Below, in pieces: positions 1 to 10,563 of a stretch of 64,000 bases of DNA. Made by a program: the position numbers and the translations under genes. The number at the start of each line of letters is the position of its first letter. The first letter of the stretch is position 1. A model generated the notes under the pieces. It worked only from the letters and a program-made list of their open reading frames with translations, was not told the origin of the DNA and did no database searches. Origin of the DNA: Streptomyces specialis. GTDB lineage: Bacteria > Actinomycetota > Actinomycetes > Streptomycetales > Streptomycetaceae. The stretch spans positions 112,943 to 176,942 of the forward strand of contig NZ_LN929895.1 in NCBI RefSeq assembly GCF_001493375.1. The letters run 5' to 3'.

Positions 1-194
1 GACATGCGTGTGCCCCTCCCCGTTTCCCCTGCTGCCCGCGCAGACGAAGACGCCAGGCGGGGGCTCGGCGGGCTGCGCGCCACCCACACCACAAAACCAC
101 GCGCTGTGAAGCGGCCCTACTACACATGTTCACCGTGCGCCCCTCCCCTTGTCCACGCCTCCGCCGTGTCAGTGGCGGGAGGCAGACTGGGGGC

Positions 195-434
195 ATGTGC
201 CGCAGCATCAAGACCCTCCGCCCGCCCGCGACGACCGACGTCACCGACGACGACATCCGCGCGGCGGCCCTCCAGTACGTGCGGAAGGTGTCCGGGTTCC
301 GGGCCCCGGCCGCGCACAACCGCGCGATCTTCGACGAGACGGTGGCGGCGGTGACGGCCGCCACCCAGCATCTGCTGGACCATCTTCAGGTGCGGGGCGC
401 CGGAGGTCAGACCCGGTCGAACGGCTCGGCGTAG
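195..434 (+). CDS. DUF2277 domain-containing protein
   Basis: This 79-residue protein begins MCRSIKTLRPP and contains the run ALQYVRKVSGFRAPAAHN, the hallmark of the small actinobacterial DUF2277 family. The ATG at 195 is preferred over the upstream in-frame ATG at 126 because the family starts at MCRSIK and a GGGAGG stretch lies about 15 bases upstream. The function of the family is unknown, and no catalytic motif or membrane segment is visible. The gene converges on the acetyltransferase gene and their 3' ends overlap by 28 bases. Confidence 0.88.
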   Translation: MCRSIKTLRPPATTDVTDDDIRAAALQYVRKVSGFRAPAAHNRAIFDETVAAVTAATQHLLDHLQVRGAGGQTRSNGSA

Positions 435-919
435 CGGAAGGTCCCGCGCACCGCCGGGTCGTGCGCGGTGAGCGGGCGCACCTGGAAGTACCGGCCCCAG
501 GCCGGGTCGGGTGCCTCGATCCCGTGACCGGCGGCGGGCCCGAAGCCGAACCTGCCGTAGTACTCGGGACTGCCCAGCAGCGCGACGAACGGCTCACCCA
601 GCGCGTCCGCCGCCCCCAGCACGGTGTGCACCAGCGCGAGCCCCACCCCGCGCCGCTGGTGCTCCGGCCGCACGCTGAGCGGCCCGAGCCCGACGCCCGG
701 CCGCTCCCCGACGTACCCGCGCGTGCCGACCACATGCCCGACGACCTCCCCCTCGACCACCGCCACGCACGACAGCGCGGGCAGCCACCCGTCGCACTCC
801 CGCAGCGCCTCCAGCAGCACGGCCTCGACCGGCGGGGGGCCGGCGTCCTTGCCGAAGGCGGCGCGGGGGACGTCGTGGACAGCGGCACGGTCCCCGGGGA
901 CCTCACGTCGGATCAGCAC
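407..919 (-). CDS. GNAT family N-acetyltransferase
   Basis: About 170 residues with a GNAT fold. The acetyl-CoA-binding segment is LGPLSVRPEHQRRGVGLALVHTVL, with the R/Q-x-x-G-x-G/A signature as QRRGVG, followed by ALLGSPEYYGRFGFGPA, which is typical of the YhbS-like subgroup. It should transfer an acetyl group from acetyl-CoA to a small-molecule or peptide amine; the substrate cannot be told. I chose the GTG at 919 (VLIRREVPGD) because the domain starts there. An open frame runs up to 1081, but that N-terminal extension is low complexity and would run into the promoter of the divergent ATPase gene. Start choice is moderately uncertain. Confidence 0.85.
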   Translation of the reverse strand: MLIRREVPGDRAAVHDVPRAAFGKDAGPPPVEAVLLEALRECDGWLPALSCVAVVEGEVVGHVVGTRGYVGERPGVGLGPLSVRPEHQRRGVGLALVHTVLGAADALGEPFVALLGSPEYYGRFGFGPAAGHGIEAPDPAWGRYFQVRPLTAHDPAVRGTFRYAEPFDRV

Positions 920-1083
920 CGGCCCAGTCTGGGCAGGACGGGCGGGCGAGACAACGGGATTTCCCCCGTGTCGCCCGTCGTTCCATCCGTCGCGGGCGGC
1001 CGTCACCCCAGGGCGCGGGGAGGGGACGCGCGCTGTGTCATCCTCGTACAGCAGGCAGCTCCGACGAAGATCAGAAGGCACAG

Positions 1084-4000
1084 GTGTTCGAGGACCTCAT
1101 CGGCCGGGATCACGCCGCGGGGATCCTGCGCGCCGAGATCGCCCGGGCCGACGCCAGCCACGGCGGCCTGGTGCTCGTCGCCGGGGAGCCCGGCATCGGC
1201 AAGACCACGCTCGTCACCGGCGCGGCCGAGGAGGCCAGGAAACGCGGCGCCCTGGTCCTGGGCGGCTCCTGCTGGGACTCGGAGAACGCCCCGGGCTACT
1301 GGCCGTGGACACAGGTCGTCCGCGCGCTGCGCCGGTCGGCCACCGCCGGGGAGTGGTCGGCGGCCCGGGAGGCGGCGGGCGGCGGGCTGGCCCCCCTGCT
1401 CGGGGAGACCGGCCCGCAGCCGGAGACCGGGGACTTCGAGCTGTACGACGCGGTGACGACCGCGCTGGTCACCGTCTCCCACCACCGGCCGGTCGTCGTG
1501 GTCCTGGACGACCTGCACTGGGCCGACACCGCCTCGCTGCGGCTGCTGGAGTTCGCCGCCCAGCACACCTGGTTCGAGCGGCTGCTGCTGGTCGGCACCT
1601 ACCGCGACGCCGAGGTCGAGCCGGCCGACCACCCGCTGCGCCCGCTGATGATGCCGCTGGTGGCGCGCGCCACCACCCTGACGCTGACCGGGCTGACGGC
1701 CGACGAGGTCGGCGCCCTGATGGCCCGCACGGTCGGCCGCGCGCCGGACCCGGACCTGCTCGCCGAGGTGCACCGCCGCACCGGCGGCAACCCGTTCTTC
1801 GTGGAGCAGACCGCCCGGCTCTGGCACAGCGGCGGCGCCGTCACCGCCATCCCGCCCGGCGTCGGCGACGCGGTACGGCGGCGGCTCGGCCTGCTGCCGG
1901 AGCGGGTGGTGTGGCTGCTGACCGGCGCGGCCGTGCTCGGCCGCGAGTTCCACCGGCAGGTGCTCGCCGCGGCGCCCGGGGCGAGCGCCGCCGAGGTGGA
2001 CCGGCTGCTCGGGCACGCCGTGGCCGCCCGCCTGGTCACGCAGCGCGGCGGGGGCCGCTTCGCCTTCGCGCACGATCTGGGGCGCGAGACGCTCCACGAC
2101 ACGCTCGACGAGGACGAGGTGCGCCGCCGGCACGCCGCGGTGGTCCGGGCCCTGGACCGCGCCCCGGCGCTCGCGGACCGCGTCCCGCCCGCCGACCTCG
2201 CCCGTCACGCCCACCTGGCCGGGCCCGAGCTGGACCCGGCCCGCACCCTGGAGCTGCTACGGGCCGCCGTGGACGACGCGAGCGGACGGATCGCGTTCGA
2301 GGAGGCGCTCGGCCACCACCGCCGCGCCTACGAGCTGGCCGCCGCCGTCGATCCCCGCCGGCGCGTCCTGATCGGCCTGGAGTTCGCCCACGAGCTGTGG
2401 CACGCCCGCGCCCGGCAGGAGTCCCTGCGGATCTTCGACGAGGTGGTGAGCGAGGCCCGTGCCCTGGACGACCCGGGGCTGCTGGCGCGGGTGGCGCTCT
2501 CGGTGTTCCGCGCCCAGGGCCCCGGGTTCCACGGCGAACTCGGGCCGCTCAAGGCCGCGTTGATCACCGAGGCCCACCACCGGATGGGCGGCGGGACGGG
2601 ACCGGCTCCCGCCGTGGGCGAACCGGCCGCCGTGGAACGGCTCGCCCGCGAACTCGCCGTCAGGTCCGCCGTGCTGGCCCGGCGCGGCCAGGACGACGAC
2701 GCCCTCGCGTTCAGCCTCTGGGCCCGCCACGACGCGATCTGGGGGCCGGGCACCGCGGCCGAACGCGAGGCGCTGACCGACGAGATGCTCCTGCTGGCCC
2801 GCCGCAGGGGCGACCACGAGCTGGAGCACTTCGCGGCCTCGCTGCGCTGGGTCGCGCTGCTCGAACAGGGCGCCCCCCGCTCCCTCGACCAGCTCGGCGA
2901 GTTCATCGCGACGGTGGACCGGCTGGCGCTGCCGCGCTACCGCCTCTCCTCCATCGTCGACCAGTGCCTCATCGCCATCATCCAGGGCCGCTTCGCGCAC
3001 GCCGCGGCGCTCCGGGAGGAGGTGCTCGCGATCGGGACCGGCCACGAACACGTCGAGGACTACCTCCAGTACGACCACCACCTGCGCTGGACCATGCTCC
3101 AGGCCCAGGGCCGGTTCGACGAACTCGACGCGTTCCACCGGTCGCTGACCAAGCGGGACTACCCGCACCCCGAGCTGCTGGAGGGCGTCACCGCGGCCCA
3201 GAAGGGCGACGCCGCGACCGCGCTGCGGCTGCTGGACGTCGCCGAGGACGTGGACTACCCGTCGTACGTCGAGGCGCTGTGGCTGCGGTTCCAGGCGCAG
3301 GCCGCGGCGGCGTCCCGCGATCCCGTGCTGTGCGCGCGGGCCAGGGACGCGCTCGCGCCGTTCACCGATCAGTGGGCGGTGTCGCTGTTCGGCTTCGACA
3401 TCAGCGGCCCGATGGTGCTCTGGTCGGCGGTGCTCGACGCCGCCGAGGAACGCTGGGACGCGGCCGTCGCCGGGTTCACCGCCGCCGCCCGCTCGGCCGA
3501 CCGGCTGCGGGCGCGCACCTGGTCCGTCGAGGCCCGTTCCCACCTCGCCCGCGCGCTGCTGGCGCGTGGCGCGCCCGGCGACGCGGACGCCGCGGCGGCC
3601 CTGTCGAACGAGGTCGCCCGCGAGGCCGACGAGCTGGGCATGCGCCACATCGCGGCCCGCGTCGCCCGGATCGGCCCCCCGGCCGGCCCCGCCGGCGCGC
3701 CCCCTCCGCGCGCCGGACGGGCCGGACCGGCCGAACGGACCGGTGACACGTTCCGCTTCGACGGGACCGTGTGGAACCTGACCTACGCCGGGCGCACCGT
3801 CCACATGCCCGACGCCAAGGGCCTGCGCGACCTGCACACGCTGCTCGGCCACCCCGGCACCGACATCCCCGCCGCCCGGCTGCTGAGCCCCGGAGGTGCC
3901 CGGCCGCTCGGCGGCGATCCGGTGCTGGACGACGAGGCCAAGGCCCGCTACCGCAAGCACCTGGAGCTGCTGGACACCGAGATCGACCGCGCCGCCGAGA

Positions 4001-4275
4001 CCGGCGACGACGCCCGCGCCGCCGAGCTGGACCGCGAACGGGCCGCGCTGCTGGACGAGTTGCGCGCAGCCGCCGGGCTCGGCGGGCGCGACCGCCGGCT
4101 GGGTGACGAGGCGGAACGCGCCCGGAAGACGGTCACCGCCCGCATCCGCGACACCCTCCGCCGCCTGGACCGGCGCCACCCCGAACTCGCCGCCCACCTG
4201 CGGGCGACCGTCACCACCGGGACGATGTGCGCCTACCGGCCCGGCCGCGACCAGGGCAGTCACTTCCGGTTGTAG
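1084..4275 (+). CDS. Large AAA/STAND-type ATPase, possible regulator
   Basis: 1063 residues starting at a GTG behind AGAAGG. A P-loop (GEPGIGKTT, about residues 34-41) and a Walker B-like VVVVLDDLHWAD (about 137-147) place it with the MalT/LuxR-type STAND ATPases of actinobacteria. A long alpha-helical TPR-like middle follows. No LuxR helix-turn-helix closes the protein. Instead the last 180 residues carry a segment TFRFDGTVWNLTYAGRTVHMPDAKGLRDL, as in actinobacterial ATPases with a winged-helix-like C-terminal module, and then a charged helix pair. The likely role is ATP-dependent signalling or transcription control, but the ligand and target are unknown. It ends 16 bases into the convergent transporter gene. 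Confidence 0.8.
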   Translation: MFEDLIGRDHAAGILRAEIARADASHGGLVLVAGEPGIGKTTLVTGAAEEARKRGALVLGGSCWDSENAPGYWPWTQVVRALRRSATAGEWSAAREAAGGGLAPLLGETGPQPETGDFELYDAVTTALVTVSHHRPVVVVLDDLHWADTASLRLLEFAAQHTWFERLLLVGTYRDAEVEPADHPLRPLMMPLVARATTLTLTGLTADEVGALMARTVGRAPDPDLLAEVHRRTGGNPFFVEQTARLWHSGGAVTAIPPGVGDAVRRRLGLLPERVVWLLTGAAVLGREFHRQVLAAAPGASAAEVDRLLGHAVAARLVTQRGGGRFAFAHDLGRETLHDTLDEDEVRRRHAAVVRALDRAPALADRVPPADLARHAHLAGPELDPARTLELLRAAVDDASGRIAFEEALGHHRRAYELAAAVDPRRRVLIGLEFAHELWHARARQESLRIFDEVVSEARALDDPGLLARVALSVFRAQGPGFHGELGPLKAALITEAHHRMGGGTGPAPAVGEPAAVERLARELAVRSAVLARRGQDDDALAFSLWARHDAIWGPGTAAEREALTDEMLLLARRRGDHELEHFAASLRWVALLEQGAPRSLDQLGEFIATVDRLALPRYRLSSIVDQCLIAIIQGRFAHAAALREEVLAIGTGHEHVEDYLQYDHHLRWTMLQAQGRFDELDAFHRSLTKRDYPHPELLEGVTAAQKGDAATALRLLDVAEDVDYPSYVEALWLRFQAQAAAASRDPVLCARARDALAPFTDQWAVSLFGFDISGPMVLWSAVLDAAEERWDAAVAGFTAAARSADRLRARTWSVEARSHLARALLARGAPGDADAAAALSNEVAREADELGMRHIAARVARIGPPAGPAGAPPPRAGRAGPAERTGDTFRFDGTVWNLTYAGRTVHMPDAKGLRDLHTLLGHPGTDIPAARLLSPGGARPLGGDPVLDDEAKARYRKHLELLDTEIDRAAETGDDARAAELDRERAALLDELRAAAGLGGRDRRLGDEAERARKTVTARIRDTLRRLDRRHPELAAHLRATVTTGTMCAYRPGRDQGSHFRL

Positions 4276-5126
4276 AGCCGCATGGTCAGCGTGCCGAACA
4301 CGGCCACCAGCACCGCGCTCGCCACCAGCACCCAGCCGATCTCGCCCACGTCGGTGCTGCCGTCCATCATCCCGCGCGCCGCCGCCACCAGGTGCGTCAC
4401 CGGGTTGACGTCCACGAACGCCTCCAGCCAGCCCGGCATCGTCGCCGGCTCGACCAGGATGTTGCTCAGGAAGGTCAGCGGGAACAGCACCATCATGCTG
4501 GTGCCCATGACGGACTTCTCCGAGCGCAGCAGCAGCCCGAACATCGTCCAGATCCACGAGAACGCGAACGAGAACACCACCAGCAGTGCGATCGCCCCGA
4601 CCACGCCCACCACGCCGCCGTCCGGCCGGTAGCCCATGATCAGGCCCACGACCAGGATCACCACGGACGCCGTGGTGTAACGGAAGGCGTCGCCCAGCAG
4701 GTACCCGACCATCGCGGCGGGCCGCCACACGGGCAGGGTCCGGAAGCGGTCGAAGACACCCTTCGTGATGTCGTTGTTGACCGCGACCCCCGTGTACATC
4801 GTGGTCATGACCACGCTCATCACCATGATGCCGGGCAGCAGGTACTGGAGATACTCACCGGTCGATCCGGCGAGCGCGCCCCCGAACAGGTAGGTGAACA
4901 TCAGCGTCATCATGATCGGGAAGATGGTCACGTCGAAAAGCTGCTCCGGGACGTGCTTGATCTTCAGCATCGCCCGCCAGCCGAAGGTGATCGAGGCGGA
5001 CAGCGCGCTGGGCCGCGACGGGCGCTGCCCCTTCGCCAGAACGGCCTGGAGCGCGTCGGCCGCCGGTATGTAGTGCTCGTCGGCGGCCTCGTCGGCCTCC
5101 GCCTTCTTCTTCGTCGCGGTGGTCAT
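4260..5126 (-). CDS. ABC-2 type transporter permease, DrrB-like
   Basis: 288 residues with six hydrophobic segments and the ABC-2 permease signature near the C-terminus ([33 protein letters not shown]). The family exports drugs or lipids across the cytoplasmic membrane with a DrrA-type ATPase. The ATG at 5126 overlaps the stop of the ATPase gene by four bases (ATGA), so the two are translationally coupled. The hydrophilic N-terminal 45 residues, rich in Lys, Glu and Ala, are common in Streptomyces DrrB proteins. The substrate is not indicated by neighbouring genes. Confidence 0.9.
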   Translation of the reverse strand: MTTATKKKAEADEAADEHYIPAADALQAVLAKGQRPSRPSALSASITFGWRAMLKIKHVPEQLFDVTIFPIMMTLMFTYLFGGALAGSTGEYLQYLLPGIMVMSVVMTTMYTGVAVNNDITKGVFDRFRTLPVWRPAAMVGYLLGDAFRYTTASVVILVVGLIMGYRPDGGVVGVVGAIALLVVFSFAFSWIWTMFGLLLRSEKSVMGTSMMVLFPLTFLSNILVEPATMPGWLEAFVDVNPVTHLVAAARGMMDGSTDVGEIGWVLVASAVLVAVFGTLTMRLYNRK

Positions 5127-6118
5127 GCCACGGCCTCCTGCTTCTTCCCGGTCTTCTTCTCGGTCAGGGTGAGGAACACCTCGTCCAGGCTCGGCTGGCC
5201 CAGCGAGAAGTCGTCGACGGTGATGCCCGCCGCGGCCAGCTCCGCGAGGGCCCGCGACGCCAGCTCGGCCGGGCCGGCGGTGCTGTCCTGCGGCAGGAGC
5301 CGCGCGGTCAGCGCCACCGGGTCCGCCTCGATCCGCACGGACGTCCGCAGCGCTCCCGCCAGCAGCCGCTGGGCCTCCGGGCGCTGCCGCCCGTCCCGCA
5401 GCCGCACATGGACCGCGCCGGAGCCCACCGACGACTTCAGCTCGCCCGGCGTGCCCTCCGCGATCACCCTGCCGTTGTCGATGACGGCTATCCGCCCGGC
5501 CAACTGGTCGGCCTCCTCCAGGTACTGCGTGGTGAGCAGCACCGTGGTGCCCTGCGCGACGACGGCCCGCACGATCTCCCACACCTGGTTGCGGCTGCGG
5601 GGGTCGAGGCCCGTGGTGGGCTCGTCCAGGAACAGCAGGTCCGGCGTGTTGAGGATGCTGGCCGCGATGTCGAGGCGCCGCCGCATGCCGCCGGAGTACG
5701 TCTTCACCTGCCGCCCGGCCGCCTCGGTCAGCCCGAATGCGTCCAGCAGCCGCGCCGCCCGCTCCCCGGCCGCCGCCTTGCGGTGCCCGAGCAGCCGCGC
5801 GAGCAGCACCAGGTTCTCCGTGCCGGTCAGGTCCTCGTCCACCGACGCGTACTGCCCGGTCAGGCTCACCCGGCCGCGCACGGCGTCGGCCTGGCGCACG
5901 ACATCGAGGCCGAACACGCGGGCCTGGCCGCCGTCGGGGCGGAGCAGGGTGGCGAGCATCTTGACCGTGGTCGTCTTGCCCGCGCCGTTCGGCCCGAGCA
6001 CCCCGTAGACCGTGCCGGCCGGGACCGTCAGGTCCACGCCGTCCACGGCCCGTTTCTCACCGAATGTCTTGACGAGTCCGACGGTCTCGATCGCCGGCTC
6101 GCCGCTGCGCGCGCTCAT
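5123..6118 (-). CDS. ABC transporter ATP-binding protein, DrrA-like
   Basis: 331 residues. Walker A is GPNGAGKTT (residues 42-50), the signature motif is [10 protein letters not shown], Walker B is [12 protein letters not shown], and the C-terminal 80 residues form the DrrA-type extension seen in daunorubicin-resistance ATPases. It powers the adjacent DrrB-like permease. The start ATG at 6118 has an excellent ribosome binding site (GGAGGAGAG eight bases upstream). The two genes form a tight two-gene operon. Homologues are exporters for diverse hydrophobic compounds, so drug resistance is only one possibility. Confidence 0.92.
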   Translation of the reverse strand: MSARSGEPAIETVGLVKTFGEKRAVDGVDLTVPAGTVYGVLGPNGAGKTTTVKMLATLLRPDGGQARVFGLDVVRQADAVRGRVSLTGQYASVDEDLTGTENLVLLARLLGHRKAAAGERAARLLDAFGLTEAAGRQVKTYSGGMRRRLDIAASILNTPDLLFLDEPTTGLDPRSRNQVWEIVRAVVAQGTTVLLTTQYLEEADQLAGRIAVIDNGRVIAEGTPGELKSSVGSGAVHVRLRDGRQRPEAQRLLAGALRTSVRIEADPVALTARLLPQDSTAGPAELASRALAELAAAGITVDDFSLGQPSLDEVFLTLTEKKTGKKQEAVA

Positions 6119-6299
6119 CTTCTCTCCTCCGGATCCGCTCTCCCGGGTAGACCCCGGAGGCCGCCGGAACTCATCGCCCCGCCCGGTCCTTCTTTCACCC
6201 TCTGGGCGCGAGACGGGAACCAGCGGTCGCGAGACCGGATCTGGCGAACGGCGGAAGAGCGGCGGGACCGGCGAACCGGCGGAAGAGCGGCGGGCGGCG

Positions 6300-6506
6300 C
6301 TACTCGTGCGGAGGCGCGCAGCGGGGGAACGCCTGGCAGGCGTAGCCGCGGCCCTTGCAGTGCCAGCAGTCGTGCGGCGCGGCCACCCCCTGGGCGCGCC
6401 CGGAGGCGGGGAGGTACAGCGTCTCGCGGAACTCGACGCGCTGCCCGGTGCACGCCTGGCACTGGCGGTGCGGCCCGGCGCACTCGTCCCTGTCGGGTGG
6501 GCCCAT
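6300..6506 (-). CDS. Small cysteine-rich zinc-ribbon-like protein
   Basis: 68 residues with [31 protein letters not shown] and a conserved-looking [11 protein letters not shown] strand. The paired CxxC motifs suggest one or two structural zinc sites of DnaJ-central-domain or zinc-ribbon type. No function is recognised. It lies upstream of the transporter operon on the same strand, separated by 181 bases that hold nothing else I can identify. Confidence 0.6.
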   Translation of the reverse strand: MGPPDRDECAGPHRQCQACTGQRVEFRETLYLPASGRAQGVAAPHDCWHCKGRGYACQAFPRCAPPHE

Positions 6507-6564
6507 AGGAGCATCTATACCCCGCCCGGCGGACCCGGCATGCGGCCGGGCCCCCGGGGGTCGG

Positions 6565-7347
6565 TCACTCGCCGGCGGTGACCCGGATCTTCGACTGCCC
6601 GTGCGGCAGTTTCTCCCAGTCGTGCATGAACCGCGCCCGCAGGCCGTGCCGTTCGGCGAGGGCGACGAGCGTCTCGGTGCGGTAGTAGAAGTCCTCGCGC
6701 AGCACGTGGTGTTCGCGGCCCTCGGTGCGGTCGAAGGTGAAGTCGAAGAACCCGCCGGGCGCCAGCACGCGGCCGACGTGGGCCAGGCACTGGTCGATCA
6801 CCTCGATCGGGGAGTGTGAGAAGACGCTGTGCGCGTGCACCACGTCGAAGTGGCCGCCGGGCAGGAAGTCGAAGGTGAGGTCGCCGGTGAGCGTCAGGTG
6901 CGGGAGCTTCGGCTGGAGGTCGTAGGTCACCAGCGTCTTCTTGGCGCTGATCAGGATGTCGGGGGAGATGTCGATGCCGTAGTAGCCGCCCGGGTCGAGG
7001 TAGTCGATGAACCGCCAGCCCGCGCGGAGGTTGCCGCAGCCGATGTCGAGCATGCGGTGTCCCGGCTCCAGACCGTGCCCCTTGAGGTAGTCGAACTGCA
7101 TCTGCCCCAGCGCCAGCCAGCGTTCCCGCGTCCGGCTGCCGACCGCGACCCCCGGGTCGCGGGCCGCGTCGGAGGCCATCACCGCGCGGTAGTACGCGAC
7201 ATGGTCGCGGTGCCTCAGCCGCAGCCAGGTGTCGCGGCCCAGGCGCCGCAGGTACGGCTTGACGCGGGCCGGATTGCGGGCGGCGTAACGGAGCTTGTGG
7301 GCGAGGGCGGCCCTGTTCACGGACAGTTTGCGGCGGTCACTGTGCAT
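6565..7347 (-). CDS. Class I SAM-dependent methyltransferase
   Basis: 260 residues. After a basic N-terminal 70 residues the Rossmann-fold methyltransferase core starts with motif I HRMLDIGCGNLRAG, followed by YYGIDISPD (acidic residue binding the SAM ribose) and FDVVHAHSVFSH (motif II). The protein should methylate a small molecule or lipid/sugar using S-adenosylmethionine; the basic, Arg/Tyr-rich N-terminal part resembles that of cell-surface polysaccharide-modifying methyltransferases, but this is only a hint. The ATG at 7347 is the only plausible start. Confidence 0.85.
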   Translation of the reverse strand: MHSDRRKLSVNRAALAHKLRYAARNPARVKPYLRRLGRDTWLRLRHRDHVAYYRAVMASDAARDPGVAVGSRTRERWLALGQMQFDYLKGHGLEPGHRMLDIGCGNLRAGWRFIDYLDPGGYYGIDISPDILISAKKTLVTYDLQPKLPHLTLTGDLTFDFLPGGHFDVVHAHSVFSHSPIEVIDQCLAHVGRVLAPGGFFDFTFDRTEGREHHVLREDFYYRTETLVALAERHGLRARFMHDWEKLPHGQSKIRVTAGE

Positions 7348-7527
7348 GACCCCCAGCTTGCTCCGGATGGCCCACCCCCGGCACGCCGACGCGCGGCCAC
7401 GGGCCGGTGATCGGCGTGGCGGGAGAGTTGACGCGGCCCGGTCCGGAACCGGTCACCGGTAGGTTCACGTTGGAACCCCCGGCACGGGGTACGGATACGG
7501 CAACGAGAAGCAGGGGTGACGGACGGC

Positions 7528-8064
7528 ATGGCGATGTGGGACAAGATCAAGGACCAGGCCAAGAGTTTGCAGTCGCGGGGCGCCGGACAGCCGCCCGGTT
7601 CGAAGGCGCCGGGCGCCGGCGGCACGAAGGCGCAGCTCGTCAACACGCTCAAGACACAGCTCACGGCGGTGAAGGCGGAGCTGAAGAGCGGCGCGTTCCG
7701 GGACGCCTCCATGGCGATGTGCGCCCTGGTCGCCGCCGCCGACGGGACGGTCGACGCGACCGAGCGGCAGCGCGTGGAGACGCTGATCCTCAGCAACGAC
7801 GTCCTTCAGAACTTCCCGCCGGACACACTGCGTCAGCGCTTCAACAAGCACGCCGACCAGCTCTCGTCGAACTTCCAGTTCGGCAGGTCGGAGGTCATGC
7901 AGGAGATCGCCAAGGTGCAGAAGAAGCCGATGGAGGCGCGGGCGGTGGTCCAGATGGGCGTCGTCATCGCCGCCGCCGACGGGTACTTCGCGCAGGCCGA
8001 GCAGCACGTCATCCGCGAGGTCTGCGCGATGCTGGGCGTCTCCCCCGCCGAGTTCGACCTCTGA
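7528..8064 (+). CDS. TerB family tellurite-resistance protein
   Basis: About 178 residues. An Ala/Gly-rich N-terminal 40 residues lead into a helical TerB domain (MAMCALVAAADGTVDATERQRVETLI and VVQMGVVIAAADGYFAQAEQHVIREV), which contains two Asp-rich metal-site-like AAADG motifs. TerB proteins are cytoplasmic, associate with TerC/TerD components and are linked to tellurite and general stress resistance. Three starts are possible (GTG 7516, ATG 7528, ATG 7534); I favour 7528, which begins MAMWDKIKDQAK. The TerD-VWA pieces at the end of the window are far away and are not an operon with it. Confidence 0.88.
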   Translation: MAMWDKIKDQAKSLQSRGAGQPPGSKAPGAGGTKAQLVNTLKTQLTAVKAELKSGAFRDASMAMCALVAAADGTVDATERQRVETLILSNDVLQNFPPDTLRQRFNKHADQLSSNFQFGRSEVMQEIAKVQKKPMEARAVVQMGVVIAAADGYFAQAEQHVIREVCAMLGVSPAEFDL

Positions 8065-8235
8065 CCGGCCGTCACGGTCCGGCCTTCGCGGACCGGCCTT
8101 CACAAGGGTGAAGTCGGGTCGTACCGGGCCGGCTTGACCTGGGTTGACTCGCTTTGACGAGACCCTTGCCCCGGGCCGCATCCGGCTTTGCCCTTCATTG
8201 CCGGGTGTTTGACCCGGGGCGGGGATCGTGTGCTC

Positions 8236-8745
8236 ATGCGCACCTTCATCCGTGCCCGCGCGGCGACGGCAGCGGCCGTCAGCGGGCTTCTCATCACCGC
8301 GGTGCCGACGGGCGTCCAGGCCGTCACCTCCGCCGGGAGCCACGGCCACAACCCGACCAAGCAGGAGATCCGGGCCCTGTTCACCACGTGGAACGAGGCA
8401 CTGGAGAGCGGCGACGCCGAGCAGGTCGCCGCCCTGTACGCGCCGCAGGCGGTGCTGGAGCCGACCCTGTCCAACGTCATCCGCCACGATCACGACGGGA
8501 TCCTGGACTACTTCGAGCACTTCCTGCTCCAGGACCCGTCCGGCGAGATCAACGAGTCCTACGTCGAGATCCTCGGCCATGACGCGGCGGTCGACTCCGG
8601 CAGCTACACGTTCCACCTCACCGACCCGGCGACCGGAGAGCGGTACGACTTCACCGCCCGCTACACGTTCGTCTACGAGCGGAACAAGCACACCGGGGAG
8701 TGGCTGATCGTCGATCACCACTCCTCGGCGACGCCGCCGAGCTGA
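8236..8745 (+). CDS. Secreted SnoaL-like (SgcJ/EcaC family) protein
   Basis: 169 residues. The N-terminus MRTFIRARAATAAAVSGLLITAVPTGVQA is a Sec signal peptide with likely cleavage after the final Ala. The mature part has the SgcJ/EcaC/CaMKII-association NTF2-like fold: EIRALFTTWNEALESGDAEQVAALYAPQAVLEPT, then LDYFEHFLLQDP and a terminal strand EWLIVDHHSS. Such domains form a cone-shaped pocket and are often non-enzymatic ligand binders. GTG at 8230 is an alternative start. The gene converges on aspS. Confidence 0.84.
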   Translation: MRTFIRARAATAAAVSGLLITAVPTGVQAVTSAGSHGHNPTKQEIRALFTTWNEALESGDAEQVAALYAPQAVLEPTLSNVIRHDHDGILDYFEHFLLQDPSGEINESYVEILGHDAAVDSGSYTFHLTDPATGERYDFTARYTFVYERNKHTGEWLIVDHHSSATPPS

Positions 8746-8757
8746 CGGCCCGGCGGG

Positions 8758-10563
8758 CTACTCGGTCGGGGCCGCCTGGGCGGCCTTCGCCCGGCGCGCC
8801 GAGTCCCGGATGCTGATGTGGAGCTCCCGCAGGCGGCTTTCGTCCACCTCACCGGGGGCTCCCATCAGCAGGTCCTGGGCGTTGCCGTTGAGCGGGAAGG
8901 CGATCGTCTCGCGGATGTTCGGCTCGTCGGCCAGCAGCATCACGATGCGGTCCACGCCCGGGGCGATCCCGCCGTGCGGCGGGGCGCCGAAGCGGAACGC
9001 CCGCAGCATGCCGCCGAATTCGCGCTCCACGTCCTCCCGGCTGTACCCGGCGATCTCGAACGCCTTGTACATGACGTCGGGTTCGTGGTTCCTGATGGCG
9101 CCCGAGGACAGCTCCACACCGTTGCAGACGATGTCGTACTGCCAGGCCAGCACGTCCAGCGGGTCCTTGCTCTCCAGCGCGGCGAGGCCGCCCTGCGGCA
9201 TGGAGAACGGGTTGTGGGAGAACTCGACGGCGCCCGTCTCCTCGTTCCGCTCGTACATCGGGAAGTCGACGATCCAGCAGAAACGGAAGACGTTCTCCTC
9301 GAACTGCCCGGCGCGGCGCGCGGCTTCGACGCGGACGGCGCCCATGACGCGCGAGACCTGGTCGAAGTCGCCGGCGCCGAAGAACACGGCGGTGCCCGGT
9401 CCCGCGTCGAGCCGGCCGAGCAGCGCGGTGACATCGCTCTCGGTGAGGAACTTGGCGATCGGTCCGGTCAGCGACCGGTCCTCGCCGACCCGCACCCACG
9501 CCAGGCCCTGGGCGCCCTGCTCCACGGCGAACTCGCCGAGCTGGTCGAAGAACCGCCGCGGCTGCCCGGCCGTGTCCGGCACGGCCAGCGCCCGGACGTG
9601 CTTGCCGGCGAACGCCTTGAAGCCGGAGCCGGCGAAGATGTCGGAGACGTCGGTCAGTTCGAGCTTGGCCCGCAGATCGGGCTTGTCCGAGCCGTACTTG
9701 ACCATCGCCTCGCGGAACGGGATGCGCGGGAACGGCGAGGTGACGTGGCGTCCGCCGCCGAACTCCTCGAACAGCTCGGTCATCACCTTCTCGATGACCT
9801 GGAAGACGTCCTCCTGCTCGACGAAGCTCATCTCCATGTCGAGCTGGTAGAACTCGCCGGGCGACCGGTCGGCCCGCGCGTCCTCGTCGCGGAAGCAGGG
9901 CGCGATCTGGAAGTACCGGTCGAAGCCGGCGATCATCAGCAACTGCTTGAACTGCTGCGGCGCCTGGGGCAGCGCGTAGAACTCGCCGGGGTGGAGCCGC
10001 GACGGCACCAGGAAGTCGCGCGCGCCCTCGGGGGAGGTGGCGGACAGGATCGGGGTGGCCAGCTCGGTGAAGCCCTCGGCCGTCATCTTGGCGCGGATCG
10101 CGCCGATCACAGCGGAGCGCAGCATGATGTTGCGGTGCATCCGCTCGCGGCGCAGGTCGAGGAAGCGGTACTCCAGGCGGCGTTCCTCGTTGACGCCGTC
10201 CTCGGCGTTGATGGTGAACGGCAGCGGGTCGGCGGCGCCGAGCACCTCCACGTCGGCGACCTCGACCTCGATCTCGCCGGTGGCCAGCTCGGGGTTGATG
10301 TTCTCCTCGCCGCGTCCGACGACATGTCCGTCGACGCGGATCACGGTCTCCTTGGAGAGCGAGCCGAGCCGCTCGCCGACCGCTTCGCCGCCCGGTGTGT
10401 CGGGGCGGACGACGAGCTGCACGACGCCGTGGTGGTCACGGAGATCGATGAAGAGGATGCCGCCCAGGTTCCGCCGGTTGTGCAGCCATCCCGAGAGCCG
10501 GACATCCTTGCCGATGTCCGCGGGGCGCAGCTCACCGCAGGTGTGGGACCGGTACCGATGCAT
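8758..10563 (-). CDS. aspS: Aspartate--tRNA ligase
   Basis: 601 residues, full length for a bacterial AspRS. It begins [26 protein letters not shown] (OB-fold anticodon-binding domain). Class II motif 2 is [19 protein letters not shown], a GAD insertion occupies roughly residues 290-410, and motif 3 is [23 protein letters not shown]. It charges tRNA-Asp with aspartate in the cytoplasm. The start is unambiguous. It is transcribed away from the SpoIIE-type gene, and the 108-base gap between them must hold both promoters. Confidence 0.98.
   Translation of the reverse strand: MHRYRSHTCGELRPADIGKDVRLSGWLHNRRNLGGILFIDLRDHHGVVQLVVRPDTPGGEAVGERLGSLSKETVIRVDGHVVGRGEENINPELATGEIEVEVADVEVLGAADPLPFTINAEDGVNEERRLEYRFLDLRRERMHRNIMLRSAVIGAIRAKMTAEGFTELATPILSATSPEGARDFLVPSRLHPGEFYALPQAPQQFKQLLMIAGFDRYFQIAPCFRDEDARADRSPGEFYQLDMEMSFVEQEDVFQVIEKVMTELFEEFGGGRHVTSPFPRIPFREAMVKYGSDKPDLRAKLELTDVSDIFAGSGFKAFAGKHVRALAVPDTAGQPRRFFDQLGEFAVEQGAQGLAWVRVGEDRSLTGPIAKFLTESDVTALLGRLDAGPGTAVFFGAGDFDQVSRVMGAVRVEAARRAGQFEENVFRFCWIVDFPMYERNEETGAVEFSHNPFSMPQGGLAALESKDPLDVLAWQYDIVCNGVELSSGAIRNHEPDVMYKAFEIAGYSREDVEREFGGMLRAFRFGAPPHGGIAPGVDRIVMLLADEPNIRETIAFPLNGNAQDLLMGAPGEVDESRLRELHISIRDSARRAKAAQAAPTE

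Noticed and set aside
149..1456. Long plus-strand frame over the acetyltransferase
   Set aside because: Low-complexity Arg/Pro/Gly translation that is the antisense of the GNAT gene; many such long frames occur in this GC-rich window and were all discarded.
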